Part shown: in pieces, positions 1-8,780 of the stretch
Layout: every line of letters begins with the position of its first letter
Position numbering within the stretch: the stretch's first letter is position 1
DNA from: Flaviaesturariibacter aridisoli
Lineage (GTDB): Bacteria > Bacteroidota > Bacteroidia > Chitinophagales > Chitinophagaceae
Assembly: GCF_004343705.1 (NCBI RefSeq)
Contig: NZ_SKFH01000001.1
Coordinates: 1-64,000, forward strand
Direction of reading: 5' to 3'
DNA: 64,000 nt
The notes under the pieces: model-generated
The model's database searches: none
What the model was told of the DNA's origin: nothing
Seen by the model: the letters and a program-made list of their open reading frames with translations, nothing else
Program-made: the position numbers and the translations under genes

Positions 1-1411
1 CGTGCCGTTGCGACCAAGGGCGCCTGCGCCCGCCCGCAGCGAGGACCTGCGGTCCTCTTTTTTTCGCCTGCGGCGGATCGCGGCGGCACGACGACATGGC
101 GGCACAACGGGCCCAGTTGAATGCAAAACGTAGGTAGCAGCGCTTTCCAAAAACGTCGCGTCGTTGCGCCGCCGTGCCGTTGCGACCAAGGGCGCCTGCG
201 CCCGCCCGCAGCGAGGACCTGCGGTCCTCTTTTTTTCGCCTGCGGCGGATCGCGGCGGCACGACGACATGGCGGCACAACGGGCCCAGTTGAATGCAAAA
301 CGTAGGTAGCAGCGCTTTCCAAAAACGTCGCGTCGTTGCGCCGCCGTGCCGTTGCGACCAAGGGCGCCTGCGCCCGCCCGCAGCGAGGACCTGCGGTCCT
401 CTTTTTTTCGCCTGCGGCGGATCGCGGCGGCACGACGACATGGCGGCACAACGGGCCCAGTTGAATGCAAAACGTAGGTAGCAGCGCTTTCCAAAAACGT
501 CGCGTCGTTGCGCCGCCGTGCCGTTGCGACCAAGGGCGCCTGCGCCCGCCCGCAGCGAGGACCTGCGGTCCTCTTTTTTTCGCCTGCGGCGGATCGCGGC
601 GGCACGACGACATGGCGGCACAACGGGCCCAGTTGAATGCAAAACGTAGGTAGCAGCGCTTTCCAAAAACGTCGCGTCGTTGCGCCGCCGTGCCGTTGCG
701 ACCAAGGGCGCCTGCGCCCGCCCGCAGCGAGGACCTGCGGTCCTCTTTTTTTCGCCTGCGGCGGATCGCGGCGGCACGACGACATGGCGGCACAACGGGC
801 CCAGTTGAATGCAAAACGTAGGTAGCAGCGCTTTCCAAAAACGTCGCGTCGTTGCGCCGCCGTGCCGTTGCGACCAAGGGCGCCTGCGCCCGCCCGCAGC
901 GAGGACCTGCGGTCCTCTTTTTTTCGCCTGCGGCGGATCGCGGCGGCACGACGACATGGCGGCACAACGGGCCCAGTTGAATGCAAAACGTAGGTAGCAG
1001 CGCTTTCCAAAAACGTCGCGTCGTTGCGCCGCCGTGCCGTTGCGACCAAGGGCGCCTGCGCCCGCCCGCAGCGAGGACCTGCGGTCCTCTTTTTTTCGCC
1101 TGCGGCGGATCGCGGCGGCACGACGACATGGCGGCACAACGGGCCCAGTTGAATGCAAAACGTAGGTAGCAGCGCTTTCCAAAAACGTCGCGTCGTTGCG
1201 CCGCCGTGCCGTTGCGACCAAGGGCGCCTGCGCCCGCCCGCAGCGAGGACCTGCGGTCCTCTTTTTTTCGCCTGCGGCGGATCGCGGCGGCACGACGACA
1301 TGGCGGCACAACGGGCCCAGTTGAATGCAAAACGTAGGTAGCAGCGCTTTCCAAAAACGTCGCGTCGTTGCGCCGTCGTGCCGTTGCGACCAAGGGCGCC
1401 TGCGCCCGCCC
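1..1411. repeat. 172-bp tandem repeat array (8.2 copies, cut by window start)
   Basis: Eight units of exactly 172 bp follow each other (units start at 1, 173, 345, 517, 689, 861, 1033, 1205) and a ninth breaks off near 1411, where unique sequence leading to rluF begins. The units look identical to the base except for one C-to-T change at the end of the eighth, which suggests recent amplification or strong homogenisation. Each unit holds two hairpins, GGGCG-CCTG-CGCCC and GAGGACC-TGC-GGTCCTC, the second followed by seven T. The array probably continues to the left of the window. The 62-codon open frame in each unit overlaps the next by 17 bp, and since 172 is not a multiple of 3 the frame shifts every unit, so I do not call it a gene. 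Confidence 0.97.
41..64 (+). terminator. Terminator-like hairpin repeated in each 172-bp unit
   Basis: A perfect 7-bp stem, GAGGACC-TGC-GGTCCTC, is followed at once by seven T, the form of a Rho-independent terminator on the plus strand. The same element recurs at 213, 385, 557, 729, 901, 1073 and 1245. Together these would insulate rluF from transcription entering from the left. Confidence 0.7.
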
Positions 1412-1426
1412 CCGCCCGCCAGTTGC

Positions 1427-1434
1427 TATCTTCG
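1427..1434 (+). promoter_or_regulatory. Candidate -7 box for rluF
   Basis: TATCTTCG differs from the Bacteroidetes -7 consensus TAnnTTTG at one position. It ends only 5 nt before the rluF ATG, so transcription would start at or very near the start codon. Confidence 0.45.
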
Positions 1435-1439
1435 CAGCC

Positions 1440-2174
1440 ATGGACACGAGTCTCAACAAATACATCTCCGACACGGGCTTCTGCAGTCGCCGCGAAGCAG
1501 ACCAGTACATCGAGCAGGCCCGCGTGACGGTCAATGGCGAGCTCGGGTGGAAAGGCAGCCGCGTAAAACCCGGCGACAAGGTGCTGGTGGACGGCGAGCC
1601 CCTGCCAAAGAAAAAGGCGCCCGTGTACCTGATGCTCAACAAGCCCAAGGGCATCACCTGCACCACCGACCGCCAGGACAAGACCAACATCATCGACTTC
1701 GTCAACTACAAGCAGCGGATCTTCCCGATCGGGCGCCTCGACAAACTGTCGGAAGGCCTCATCTTCCTCACCTCCGATGGCGACATCGTCAACAAGATCC
1801 TGCGCTCGGGCAACGGTCACGAAAAGGAATACATGGTGACCACCGACCGCCCCTTCGACCTCGACTTCCTGAAACAAATGCGCGCCGGCGTCCGCATTCC
1901 CGACGGAATGACCAAACCCTGCTTCGTGAAGCAGGAGGCGCCGAACCGCTTCCGCATCATCCTCACCCAGGGCATGAACCGCCAGATCCGCCGGATGTGC
2001 GAAGCCCTCGGCTACCGCGTGACGGCGCTGAAGCGCGTGCGGATCATGAACATCACCCTCACCGGCCTTCCGCCGGGAAAGTGGCGCTTTTTTACGCCCG
2101 CCGAGCTCGCGTCGCTGCAGGCGCTGGTGGAAGGAAGCAGCAAGACCGCCGACGGCGATGGGATGGGCGAATGA
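1440..2174 (+). CDS. rluF: 23S rRNA pseudouridine synthase RluF
   Basis: A 244-residue RluF-type pseudouridine synthase, expected to act on U2604 of 23S rRNA. An S4 RNA-binding domain occupies about residues 3-55. The catalytic domain follows, with the NKPKG motif near 67 and the GRLD motif whose aspartate (about D101) is the nucleophile. The stretch from IIDFVNY through GRLDKLSEGLIFLT to the HEKEY motif closely matches RluF rather than RsuA or RluB. I chose the ATG at 1440 because upstream in-frame codons lie in the tandem repeat and because a -7 box sits just before it. The C-terminal tail is short and polar. An inverted-repeat element starts at the stop codon. Confidence 0.93.
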   Translation: MDTSLNKYISDTGFCSRREADQYIEQARVTVNGELGWKGSRVKPGDKVLVDGEPLPKKKAPVYLMLNKPKGITCTTDRQDKTNIIDFVNYKQRIFPIGRLDKLSEGLIFLTSDGDIVNKILRSGNGHEKEYMVTTDRPFDLDFLKQMRAGVRIPDGMTKPCFVKQEAPNRFRIILTQGMNRQIRRMCEALGYRVTALKRVRIMNITLTGLPPGKWRFFTPAELASLQALVEGSSKTADGDGMGE

Positions 2175-2212
2175 TCCCACCCCACCCCCGGCCCCTCCCC
2201 GGGAGGGGGGGA
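2173..2212. repeat. Family B inverted repeat (CCCCTTCCC type)
   Basis: C-rich and G-rich arms face each other around CCGGGAGG. It fills the gap between the rluF stop and the stop of the convergent DUF559 gene. Related copies lie near 2707, 12592, 28794, 49829 and 49918. Confidence 0.7.
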
Positions 2213-2215
2213 CGG

Positions 2216-2620
2216 CTACTGTGCCAGCGTGACACCCAGTTGGGCGGCTATTCTCGCCAGCACGGAGGGCATGTCGGTCAGTACTTCTTCATTGGTGAAA
2301 TCCAGTACCGTGAAGCCACTGTCCCGCAGGTCTGATGAGCGCTCCGCATCGCGCTGCGGCTGATCCCCTTCCAAATGATAACCACCGTTGACTTCCAGGA
2401 CCAGCTTTTGCTCCAGGCACACAAAGTCGACAATGTACCGGCCAATGATATGTTGGCGCCTGAACTTGTGCCCACCAAGCTGGCGTTTACGCACCCTTTG
2501 CCAAAGCGCGCTTTCGGCCGGAGTCATCGCTCGCCGGTTGGACCGGGCAAAATTGATTTTTCTCCAATACTGCTCCTCGCTCGCGTGGAAGCAAAGACGT
2601 CTCCGGGTTTCATCTTTCAT
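2216..2620 (-). CDS. DUF559 family nuclease-like protein
   Basis: A 134-residue protein of the DUF559 family, distantly related to very-short-patch-repair (Vsr) and restriction endonuclease folds. The family pattern is visible: the basic N-terminal block ending MTPAESALWQRVR, then LGGHKFRRQHIIGRYIVDFVC, then LVLEVNGGYH, which supply the D...ExN/D core of a PD-(D/E)XK-like site. The length is typical. Activity of the family is not established experimentally as far as I know, so a DNA-processing role is inferred. The gene is flanked on both sides by family B inverted repeats. Confidence 0.85.
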   Translation of the reverse strand: MKDETRRRLCFHASEEQYWRKINFARSNRRAMTPAESALWQRVRKRQLGGHKFRRQHIIGRYIVDFVCLEQKLVLEVNGGYHLEGDQPQRDAERSSDLRDSGFTVLDFTNEEVLTDMPSVLARIAAQLGVTLAQ

Positions 2621-2706
2621 TGAACGAAGGAACGATTGCCTTCAAAGGAGACCCGGTGAGAAACACCAGACTTTAATGGGATTTTTCTGGCCAGATAATG
2701 CTGTTT

Positions 2707-2793
2707 AACACACCCTCTCCGTCCCGGAAGGGCCGGGGGTAAGATGGAGGGCGAGGCATTCCCCTTCCCTCCCGGGGAAGGGGTTAGGGGATG
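2707..2793. repeat. Family B inverted repeat, two hairpins
   Basis: Two G/C-rich half-palindromes, around CCCGGAAGGGCC and CCCTCCCGGGGAAGGGG, form the same element seen near 2173 and four other places. It lies upstream of the barrel-protein promoter. Confidence 0.65.
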
Positions 2794-2854
2794 GGGTTTG
2801 TCCGGGAAAAAGCCCCTTTCGTACAACGTTTTTCCCTTCCTTTCCCCGGTTTTC

Positions 2855-2862
2855 TAGGTTTG
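2855..2862 (+). promoter_or_regulatory. -7 box (TAGGTTTG) of the outer-membrane barrel gene
   Basis: TAGGTTTG is an exact TAnnTTTG match. The inferred start is near 2867, giving a leader of about 38 nt. I see no clear -33 TTTG at the usual spacing. Confidence 0.55.
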
Positions 2863-2904
2863 TGCCCGTTCCGCCAAGGAGCATTAACCAGAAAATCAGT
2901 TGTT

Positions 2905-5355
2905 ATGAGAAGCGTACTCCTTTCTTCCCTCTTCACACTCGGCGCCTTTGCCGCCAACGCACAGGTGGCAGGCCGCGTACAGGACGAGTCCGGCAAAGCC
3001 ATCGCCGGCGTCACCGTATCGCTGCTGCGCGATTCGGCTACCGTCAAGCTGGCCGTCAGCAGCGCCGATGGCTCCTTTGCCTTCCCGGCGCCGCCCTCGG
3101 GCCGCTACCGCGTGCAGGCCTCCCACGTCGGCTTCGCGCCGGCCGCTTCCGCCCCCTTTGAAATCGCCCAGTCGCCGGTGCAGCTGCCGGCCTTCCGTCT
3201 TTCCGCCGCTTCCGCCGAGCTGAAGGGCGTCACCGTCGCCGCGCGCAAGCCCGTGGTGGAGGTGCGTGCCGACAAGATGGTGGTCAACGTGGAAGGCACC
3301 ATCAACGCCACCGGCAACGACGCCCTCGAGCTGCTCCGCAAGAGCCCCGGCGTGCAGGTGGACAAAGACGACAACCTCGCCCTCGCCGGCAAGAACGGCG
3401 TGCAGGTATATATCGACGGCCGTCCCACGCCGCTCACCGGCACCGACCTGTCCAACTACCTGAAGACGCTGCAGTCGAACCAGATCGAAAGCATCGAGAT
3501 CATCACCAACCCCTCGGCCCGCTACGAAGCCGCCGGCAACGCAGGCATCATCAACATCCGCCTGAAGAAGAACAAGAACTTCGGCACCAACGGCTCGGTG
3601 AACGCCGGCTACAGCGTGGCCTATTACTCGAAGTACAACGGCGGCCTGTCGCTCAACTACCGCAACAAGGCCGTGAACCTGTACGGCAACTATAACTACA
3701 ACTACAGCCGCAACCACAACACGCTGTCGCTGTACCGCAGCATCCCCGACACGATCTTCGACCAGCAGGGCCGCACGCAGTTCAGCAACCAGAGCCACGG
3801 CTTCAAGGCCGGCGCCGACCTCACCCTCAGCAAGCGCCACTCCGTAGGCCTGATGGTGAACGGCAACCTCGCCGCCCCGTCTATCGACATGAACGGCAGC
3901 ACCCCCATCATCGTCAGCAACAGCGGCGTCGTGAACCGCATCCTCGCGTCGGAAAGCCACAACGAGATGAAGCGCAACAACATCAACGCCAACGGCAACT
4001 ACACCTACACCGGCACCAAAGGCCGCAGCCTCGTGGTGAATGCCGACTATGGTTACTACGACATCAGCACCGACCAGCGCCAGCCCAACTGGACTTATGC
4101 GCCCGACGGCAAGACGCTGCGTAGCTACTCGGCCATCCACTCCATCTCGCCCACGCGCATCGACATCTCCTCGCTGAAGGCCGACTGGGAACAGGACCTG
4201 TACAAGGGTAAACTGGGTGTGGGCGGCAAAACGGCCTTCACCACCTCGGACAACGACTTCCGCCGCTACGACGCCAGCACCGCCACCGAGCAATACGACT
4301 ACAACCGCAGCAACCGCTTCCGCTACGAGGAGCAGATCCACGCGGGTTATGTGACCTACAACCGCCAGCTGAAAGGCGTTATGGTACAGGGCGGACTGCG
4401 TGTGGAGCATACCGCCGGCACCGGCCGCTCGGAAGGCCGCACGCCTGCCAGCGGTGGCTACCTGCCCACGCACTCGGAGTTCTCGCGTAACTACACCGAC
4501 TTCTTCCCGAGCGCTGCCGTTACCTTCAACAAGAACCCGATGAAGGTGTGGAACGTGACCTACAGCCGCCGCATCGACCGCCCGGCCTACCAGGACCTGA
4601 ACCCCTTCGAATTCCAGCTCGACTCGTTCAGCTACTCGAAAGGCAACATCAACCTGCGCCCGCAATACACCAACAGCGTCGGCATCAGCCATACGTATCA
4701 TTACAAGCTGACCGCCGCCCTCAACTACAGCCACGTTACCGACATGCTGGCCCAGCAGATCGACCGGAAAGGATCGGCTTCCTACATGACGAAGCAGAAC
4801 CTCGCCACGCAGGACGTCGTGTCGCTCAACGTCAGCTATCCCTTCATGTATAAGAGCTTCATGTCGTTCGTGAACGTGAGCTCCAACTACTCGAAGTACC
4901 ACAGCCCCGCCACGGCTAGCGGCCCCGCCGTTTCGCTCGACGCCTTCGGCCTCACGGCCTTTGCGCAGAACAGCCTCAAATTCGGCAAGAAGAAAGACTG
5001 GACCGGCGAGGTGACTGCCTTCTACAATGCCCCGACCGTGTACCAGGGTCTCTTCCGCGCCCGCGCCATGGGTTCCGCCGACATCGGTGTGCAGAAGACG
5101 ATCCTGAAAGGCCAGGGCACGGTAAAAGCTTCCGTGAGCGACGTGTTCCGCACCCTGCAGTTCCGCGGCTACAGCGATTATAACGGCCAGCGTACCGACG
5201 TGGCCGCCCGCTGGGAAAGCCGTCAGTTCAAGCTGAACCTGACCTGGCGCTTCGGCAACAACCAGGTGAAAGCTGCCAAGCAGCGCGCCGGTGGTGCCGA
5301 AGAAGAACTGAAGCGCACGCAGAGCGGCAACGGAGGCATGGGTATCGGCGGCTAA
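2905..5355 (+). CDS. Outer-membrane beta-barrel protein with carboxypeptidase-regulatory N-domain
   Basis: An 816-residue TonB-receptor-like outer-membrane protein of the Bacteroidetes OMP_b-brl type. It has a signal peptide (MRSVLLSSLFTLGAFAANA), a carboxypeptidase-regulatory-like domain at about residues 20-105, a plug-like region (VQVYIDGRPTPLTG and IITNPSARYEAAGNAGIINI) and a long Asn/Tyr-rich barrel. The C-terminus ends in a polar tail after the strand LNLTWRFGNN. The ATG at 2905 was preferred over an upstream in-frame ATG at 2791 because it begins the signal peptide and follows the -7 box. Substrate unknown. It stands alone, upstream of the LytS/LytTR pair but separated by a terminator. 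Confidence 0.88.
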   Translation: MRSVLLSSLFTLGAFAANAQVAGRVQDESGKAIAGVTVSLLRDSATVKLAVSSADGSFAFPAPPSGRYRVQASHVGFAPAASAPFEIAQSPVQLPAFRLSAASAELKGVTVAARKPVVEVRADKMVVNVEGTINATGNDALELLRKSPGVQVDKDDNLALAGKNGVQVYIDGRPTPLTGTDLSNYLKTLQSNQIESIEIITNPSARYEAAGNAGIINIRLKKNKNFGTNGSVNAGYSVAYYSKYNGGLSLNYRNKAVNLYGNYNYNYSRNHNTLSLYRSIPDTIFDQQGRTQFSNQSHGFKAGADLTLSKRHSVGLMVNGNLAAPSIDMNGSTPIIVSNSGVVNRILASESHNEMKRNNINANGNYTYTGTKGRSLVVNADYGYYDISTDQRQPNWTYAPDGKTLRSYSAIHSISPTRIDISSLKADWEQDLYKGKLGVGGKTAFTTSDNDFRRYDASTATEQYDYNRSNRFRYEEQIHAGYVTYNRQLKGVMVQGGLRVEHTAGTGRSEGRTPASGGYLPTHSEFSRNYTDFFPSAAVTFNKNPMKVWNVTYSRRIDRPAYQDLNPFEFQLDSFSYSKGNINLRPQYTNSVGISHTYHYKLTAALNYSHVTDMLAQQIDRKGSASYMTKQNLATQDVVSLNVSYPFMYKSFMSFVNVSSNYSKYHSPATASGPAVSLDAFGLTAFAQNSLKFGKKKDWTGEVTAFYNAPTVYQGLFRARAMGSADIGVQKTILKGQGTVKASVSDVFRTLQFRGYSDYNGQRTDVAARWESRQFKLNLTWRFGNNQVKAAKQRAGGAEEELKRTQSGNGGMGIGG

Positions 5356-5386
5356 TCGGTCGTGCAGTATGAATCGTCCCTGAAGA

Positions 5387-5428
5387 ATGCGCCTTCGGTA
5401 GCTCCCCCAGCCCGAAGGCGCATTTATT
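5387..5428 (+). terminator. Rho-independent terminator
   Basis: Stem ATGCGCCTTCGG paired with CCGAAGGCGCAT around a 12-nt loop, followed by TTATT. It ends the barrel-protein transcript. Confidence 0.75.
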
Positions 5429-5484
5429 CCATCGATGGCCCCGGCCAGCGCTCTTTTGTTTTTCCTCCCTAATTTCCGTCACTT

Positions 5485-6558
5485 ATGAAATCTGAAAAGC
5501 GGTTCCAGTTCTGGAAGGTGTTTTGGGTCGTGCTCGCGCTTTACCTGGTCATGATGATCCTGGGGTTGCTGGCGATCTACATGTCGCCGCAGGCCAAGCC
5601 GATCAACTGGAGCAAGAAGCTTACCTTTCCCTACATCCTGGAACATGTGTATTCGCTGGCCTTCGGCGTATTGTATTACTACGTAACGCTCAACGGCTTT
5701 TACCAGCGTTACCTGCAGCGCAAGTCTTTTTTCAGCTTCCTGAAATACTGCGTGCTGATCGTGCTGGCGCTCATCGCCAACTTCGTGCTGGGCTATTACA
5801 TTTCCACCGAGCGGATGGAGCGCGACAAGATGGGAACGGGCATGCTCGTCTTTTCCTACGCGTTCGTCACCTTTTTCTACCTGGCCATCTCGCTCGTTTT
5901 TGCCTACTTCGTGTACCTGCGCGACGAGCGCAAGCAGCGCAAGATCCTCGAAGAGCAGAAGATGCAGCTGGAATACGAAAAGTCGCAGGCCAACTTCAAC
6001 TTCCTGAAGGCGCAGATCAACCCGCACTTCCTGCACAACACGCTCAACTTTCTCTATGCAAAGGCACTGCCCCTGTCGGAGGAGCTCTCCGAGGGCATCC
6101 TCACGCTCAGCGACATCATGCGCTACGCCCTCAGCCAGGGCAATACCCGCGACGGGAAGGCCTTGCTGAAAGATGAAGTGGAACACGTGCGCAACGTGAT
6201 CAAGATCAACCAGCTGCGCTACAGCAACAAGCTCAACGTGCGCTTCGACGTGGAGGGCATCATGAACGGCGCGGAGATCATTCCCTTCGTGCTCATCACC
6301 ATCGTGGAGAATGCCTTCAAGCACGGCGACTTCAAAAGCGAGGAGCATCCCATCACCATCCTGCTGCGCGTGGGCCGCAACGGCATCTTCTTTTCCTGCT
6401 CCAACCGCAAGAAGTCGGGACCAAAGGAACTCAGCACCGGCATCGGTCTCGAAAACATCCGAAAGCGCCTCGAGCTGGCCTACGACGATAAATTTCGCTT
6501 CGATGTGAAGGAAGACGCCGTAACTTATACCACCGAACTAACCATCTACCAATTATGA
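5485..6558 (+). CDS. LytS/YehU-type sensor histidine kinase
   Basis: A 357-residue sensor kinase of the His_kinase (PF06580) class. Four membrane helices occupy about residues 12-32, 50-70, 85-106 and 120-145. A coiled-coil linker (147-172) leads to the phosphoacceptor motif QINPHFLHN with H181. An ATPase region follows with N-box (VENAFKHGD) and the glycine motif GIGLENIRKRL. The stop overlaps the start of the LytTR regulator by four bases, so the two are translationally coupled. There is no extracytoplasmic sensor domain, so the signal is probably sensed in the membrane. Confidence 0.92.
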   Translation: MKSEKRFQFWKVFWVVLALYLVMMILGLLAIYMSPQAKPINWSKKLTFPYILEHVYSLAFGVLYYYVTLNGFYQRYLQRKSFFSFLKYCVLIVLALIANFVLGYYISTERMERDKMGTGMLVFSYAFVTFFYLAISLVFAYFVYLRDERKQRKILEEQKMQLEYEKSQANFNFLKAQINPHFLHNTLNFLYAKALPLSEELSEGILTLSDIMRYALSQGNTRDGKALLKDEVEHVRNVIKINQLRYSNKLNVRFDVEGIMNGAEIIPFVLITIVENAFKHGDFKSEEHPITILLRVGRNGIFFSCSNRKKSGPKELSTGIGLENIRKRLELAYDDKFRFDVKEDAVTYTTELTIYQL

Positions 6559-7274
6559 TCCGTTGTATGATCATCGACGATGAGCAGCATGCCATCGACA
6601 TCCTGGAGCATTACGTGAAGCAGGCACCTTACCTGGAGCTGGTGGGCACGAGCACGCATCCCATCGAGGCGCTGCAGGAAGTGGCGTCGGGCAAGGTCGA
6701 CCTCGTGTTCCTCGACATCCAGATGCCCGAGCTTTCCGGTCTCGACTTCATCAAGGCCATCAACGGCAAGGCCAAGGTGATTCTCACTACCGCCTACCCC
6801 GAGTTTGCCCTCGAAGGTTACGAGCTCGACGTGGTGGATTACCTGCTGAAGCCCGTGCGCCTGCCCCGCTTCCTGCAGGCCGTGCAAAAGGCGATGACCG
6901 CCGTGCAGCCCGCACCCGCAGCGGCCGCGACCGACGTAGAAGACGACTACCTGTTTGTCAAGACCGAGTCGAAGGGCAAGCTGCTCAAGATCAACCTGGA
7001 CGATATCGATTACATCGAGGGCATGAAGAACTACGTGGCCATTCACCGCGGAGCGCAGAAGACGCTGGTGTATACCAGCATGAAAGAGCTCGAGGAGCGC
7101 CTGCCGCAGCGCCGCTTCCTGCGCGTGCACAAATCCTTCATCATCCCGCTGGGCCGCATCACCGGCATCGAAGGCAACCTCGTGCGGCTGCAGGGCGTGC
7201 AGGCGGAGATCCTTATCGGCGACAACTACAAGGCCGAGCTCATGGAACTGATCCGGAACAAGATGATCCGGTGA
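6555..7274 (+). CDS. LytTR family response regulator
   Basis: A 239-residue response regulator, partner of the kinase just upstream. The receiver domain (1-120) has acidic D8/D9, phosphoacceptor D54 in FLDIQMPE, and K99 in LLKPV. A short Ala/Pro linker (about 116-130) precedes a LytTR DNA-binding domain (about 137-235), with the typical KLLKINLDDIDYIEGMKNYV and RFLRVHKSFI motifs. Its target genes are not apparent from the sequence. Confidence 0.93.
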   Translation: MIRCMIIDDEQHAIDILEHYVKQAPYLELVGTSTHPIEALQEVASGKVDLVFLDIQMPELSGLDFIKAINGKAKVILTTAYPEFALEGYELDVVDYLLKPVRLPRFLQAVQKAMTAVQPAPAAAATDVEDDYLFVKTESKGKLLKINLDDIDYIEGMKNYVAIHRGAQKTLVYTSMKELEERLPQRRFLRVHKSFIIPLGRITGIEGNLVRLQGVQAEILIGDNYKAELMELIRNKMIR

Positions 7275-7301
7275 TCGTTTGCGGAACGACTACTGCCATA
7301 C

Positions 7302-7330
7302 GAAAGCCCCTGCACTGTGCGGGGGCTTTC
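7302..7330. terminator. Hairpin after the LytTR gene
   Basis: GAAAGCCCC pairs with GGGGCTTTC. No long T-run follows, so termination strength is uncertain. It lies between convergent genes. Confidence 0.55.
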
Positions 7331-7368
7331 CTGTTGTGAGTCAGCACTGCGACAGAATAACAAATTTG

Positions 7369-7926
7369 TCAGTACCCCCCGGAGCTGTTGTCCATCGGGC
7401 GTGCCGGTTTGCTGCGGTCTTTGTTGTGCTTGATCTTCGACTTGCCTGCCTTTTCCTTCACCTTTACTTCCTTATCGCCCGGATTGATGTTGCGGTTCAT
7501 TACCGGCGCCATTGTGCTGTCGCTCCGCGCCTGGTTGTTGCCGCTGCTGTTCATGTTCGTCGGCATGTTGTTCATGCCGCTGCTGTCAGACTTTATTCCC
7601 GAACGGTCCATGGTGTCGGTCACGGGCATGTTGTCCCAATTGCCGCGGGCCGTATCGGTCATGGGCATGTTGTTGTCGCGGTTCATCTTGGCGCTGTCGG
7701 GCATAGCCATATTGCTCTGATTGCTCTGCATGTTGCCACTCATCGCCGTGTCGGCCATATTCCTGTTGTTGGTGGCGGCCGAATCCATCCTGTTGATGCG
7801 CTGCGTGCGCGGGTGCTGCTCCGTTTTCGTTTTCGTCTTGTTCGTCGTCGACTTCGTCTTGGTGTCCTGTGCATCGGCACAGACCACGGCCAACAGGGCC
7901 GCCAGGACTAAAAGATGTTTTTTCAT
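7369..7926 (-). CDS. Secreted low-complexity Asn/Met/Asp-rich protein
   Basis: A 185-residue exported protein of unknown function. A signal peptide (MKKHLLVLAALLAVVCADAQ) is followed by Thr/Lys-rich, then Asn/Met/Ser/Asp-rich sequence with loose repeats such as NMPMTDTA and NMPVTDT. A basic segment (EVKVKEKAGKSKIKHNKDRSK) lies near the C-terminus. No domain is recognisable and most of the chain is probably disordered. I chose the ATG at 7926 for the signal peptide. An upstream in-frame ATG at 8019 would add 31 residues with no signal character. A near-consensus -7 box on the minus strand is at 7958-7965. Confidence 0.7.
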   Translation of the reverse strand: MKKHLLVLAALLAVVCADAQDTKTKSTTNKTKTKTEQHPRTQRINRMDSAATNNRNMADTAMSGNMQSNQSNMAMPDSAKMNRDNNMPMTDTARGNWDNMPVTDTMDRSGIKSDSSGMNNMPTNMNSSGNNQARSDSTMAPVMNRNINPGDKEVKVKEKAGKSKIKHNKDRSKPARPMDNSSGGY

Positions 7927-8016
7927 GATGTGTTTTTTGTGGTTCCTTTTCTTGCCGCAAATACAGCGCCCCGTCCTGCCACGGCACACCTTCAGGAGGG
8001 ATAAAATTTTGCCACA

Positions 8017-8042
8017 CAAAAAAGCCCCGCACGAAGCGGGGC
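8017..8042 (-). terminator. Rho-independent terminator (minus strand)
   Basis: On the minus strand GCCCCGC-TTCGT-GCGGGGC is followed by a run of T. It terminates the gene that ends at 8064. Confidence 0.85.
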
Positions 8043-8063
8043 CTTACAAAGGGAAAGGTTTCC

Positions 8064-8705
8064 TTACTGGTGAAAAAAGCGTTGCTGCAGCCGCAGCCCG
8101 GGGGCGCATACGACGGCGATATAGGAGCCGGAGCGCAGCCCGGAGATGTCGATCGACTGGCTGGAGCTGCCCTTGACGAGCTGGATGATACGGCGCTGCA
8201 TTACGCGGCCCTGCAGGTCGAGGATGTGGAGCTCGGCTTCACCGTCTTCGGTGCCTTCCACCATCAGGGGCAGGCTGCTGCGCACGACGTTGGGCTGGAT
8301 GGACAGTTGGGCCTCACCGCTTTCATCGAAGCGCAGCAGGAAGGTCTTGCTGTACAGCATGCGGCCGTTATTGATGGCGATGGCGAGCCGGTAGTAAACA
8401 ACACGTCCGTGCAATCCAGCGTTGCGGTCGGTGAAGCTGTATTGGTAGCGGTCCTGGGCCGTATCGTGGCTGGCCTCCAGGCTGCCGACGGTTTCGAAGT
8501 CGATGCCGTTGCGGCTTTGCTGTACGTTGAAGTGGGTGATGGAGAGTTCCTGGATTGTTTCCCAGCTGATGATTGCGTTCTGGCGGCTGGCGCGGCCGTT
8601 GAGGCTCAGGAAGCCATAGGAGCTTTGCTGTTGCTGGGCGCCGGCGGGCAGGCAACAGGCGGCTGCCAGCAGGCATAGAAGCAGGGTCGGTACGGAGAGG
8701 CGCAT
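8064..8705 (-). CDS. Secreted protein with C-terminal T9SS-type sorting domain
   Basis: A 213-residue exported protein. A signal peptide (residues 1-24, ending AGAQ) leads to a beta-sandwich-like region with FNVQQSRNGIDFETVGSLEA and YYRLAI, common in Bacteroidetes secreted proteins. The C-terminal 75 residues resemble a type A T9SS sorting domain (IQPNVV, AELHILDLQGRVMQR, LRSGSYIAVV, final Gln-Arg-Phe-Phe strand). It would be carried through the T9SS pore. The sorting-domain match is moderate, because the usual PNP is replaced by PNV. Confidence 0.75.
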   Translation of the reverse strand: MRLSVPTLLLCLLAAACCLPAGAQQQQSSYGFLSLNGRASRQNAIISWETIQELSITHFNVQQSRNGIDFETVGSLEASHDTAQDRYQYSFTDRNAGLHGRVVYYRLAIAINNGRMLYSKTFLLRFDESGEAQLSIQPNVVRSSLPLMVEGTEDGEAELHILDLQGRVMQRRIIQLVKGSSSQSIDISGLRSGSYIAVVCAPGLRLQQRFFHQ

Positions 8706-8780
8706 ACGGATTCGTTTAAAGCGTTGATGAATGCTTCACGGGAATTGGAGGCCTCAAGAGGATACAGGGACGGAAACGGG

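Noticed and set aside
121-1341. Seven identical 62-codon reading frames, one per 172-bp unit
   Set aside because: They follow from the repeat: each overlaps the next by 17 bp, the frame shifts every unit, codon use is unlike the neighbours, and terminator-like hairpins lie inside them.
1-1411. CRISPR array
   Set aside because: The units are 172 bp and identical throughout. There are no short repeats separated by unique spacers and no cas genes.
2896-4902. 668-codon open frame antisense to the outer-membrane barrel gene
   Set aside because: A long antisense frame caused by high GC and codon bias. The plus-strand protein has clear signal peptide, plug and barrel features.
7279-8176. Plus-strand frames over the Asn/Met-rich secreted protein
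   Set aside because: Their His/Val/Cys-rich sequences mirror the low-complexity minus-strand gene, which has a signal peptide and a terminator.
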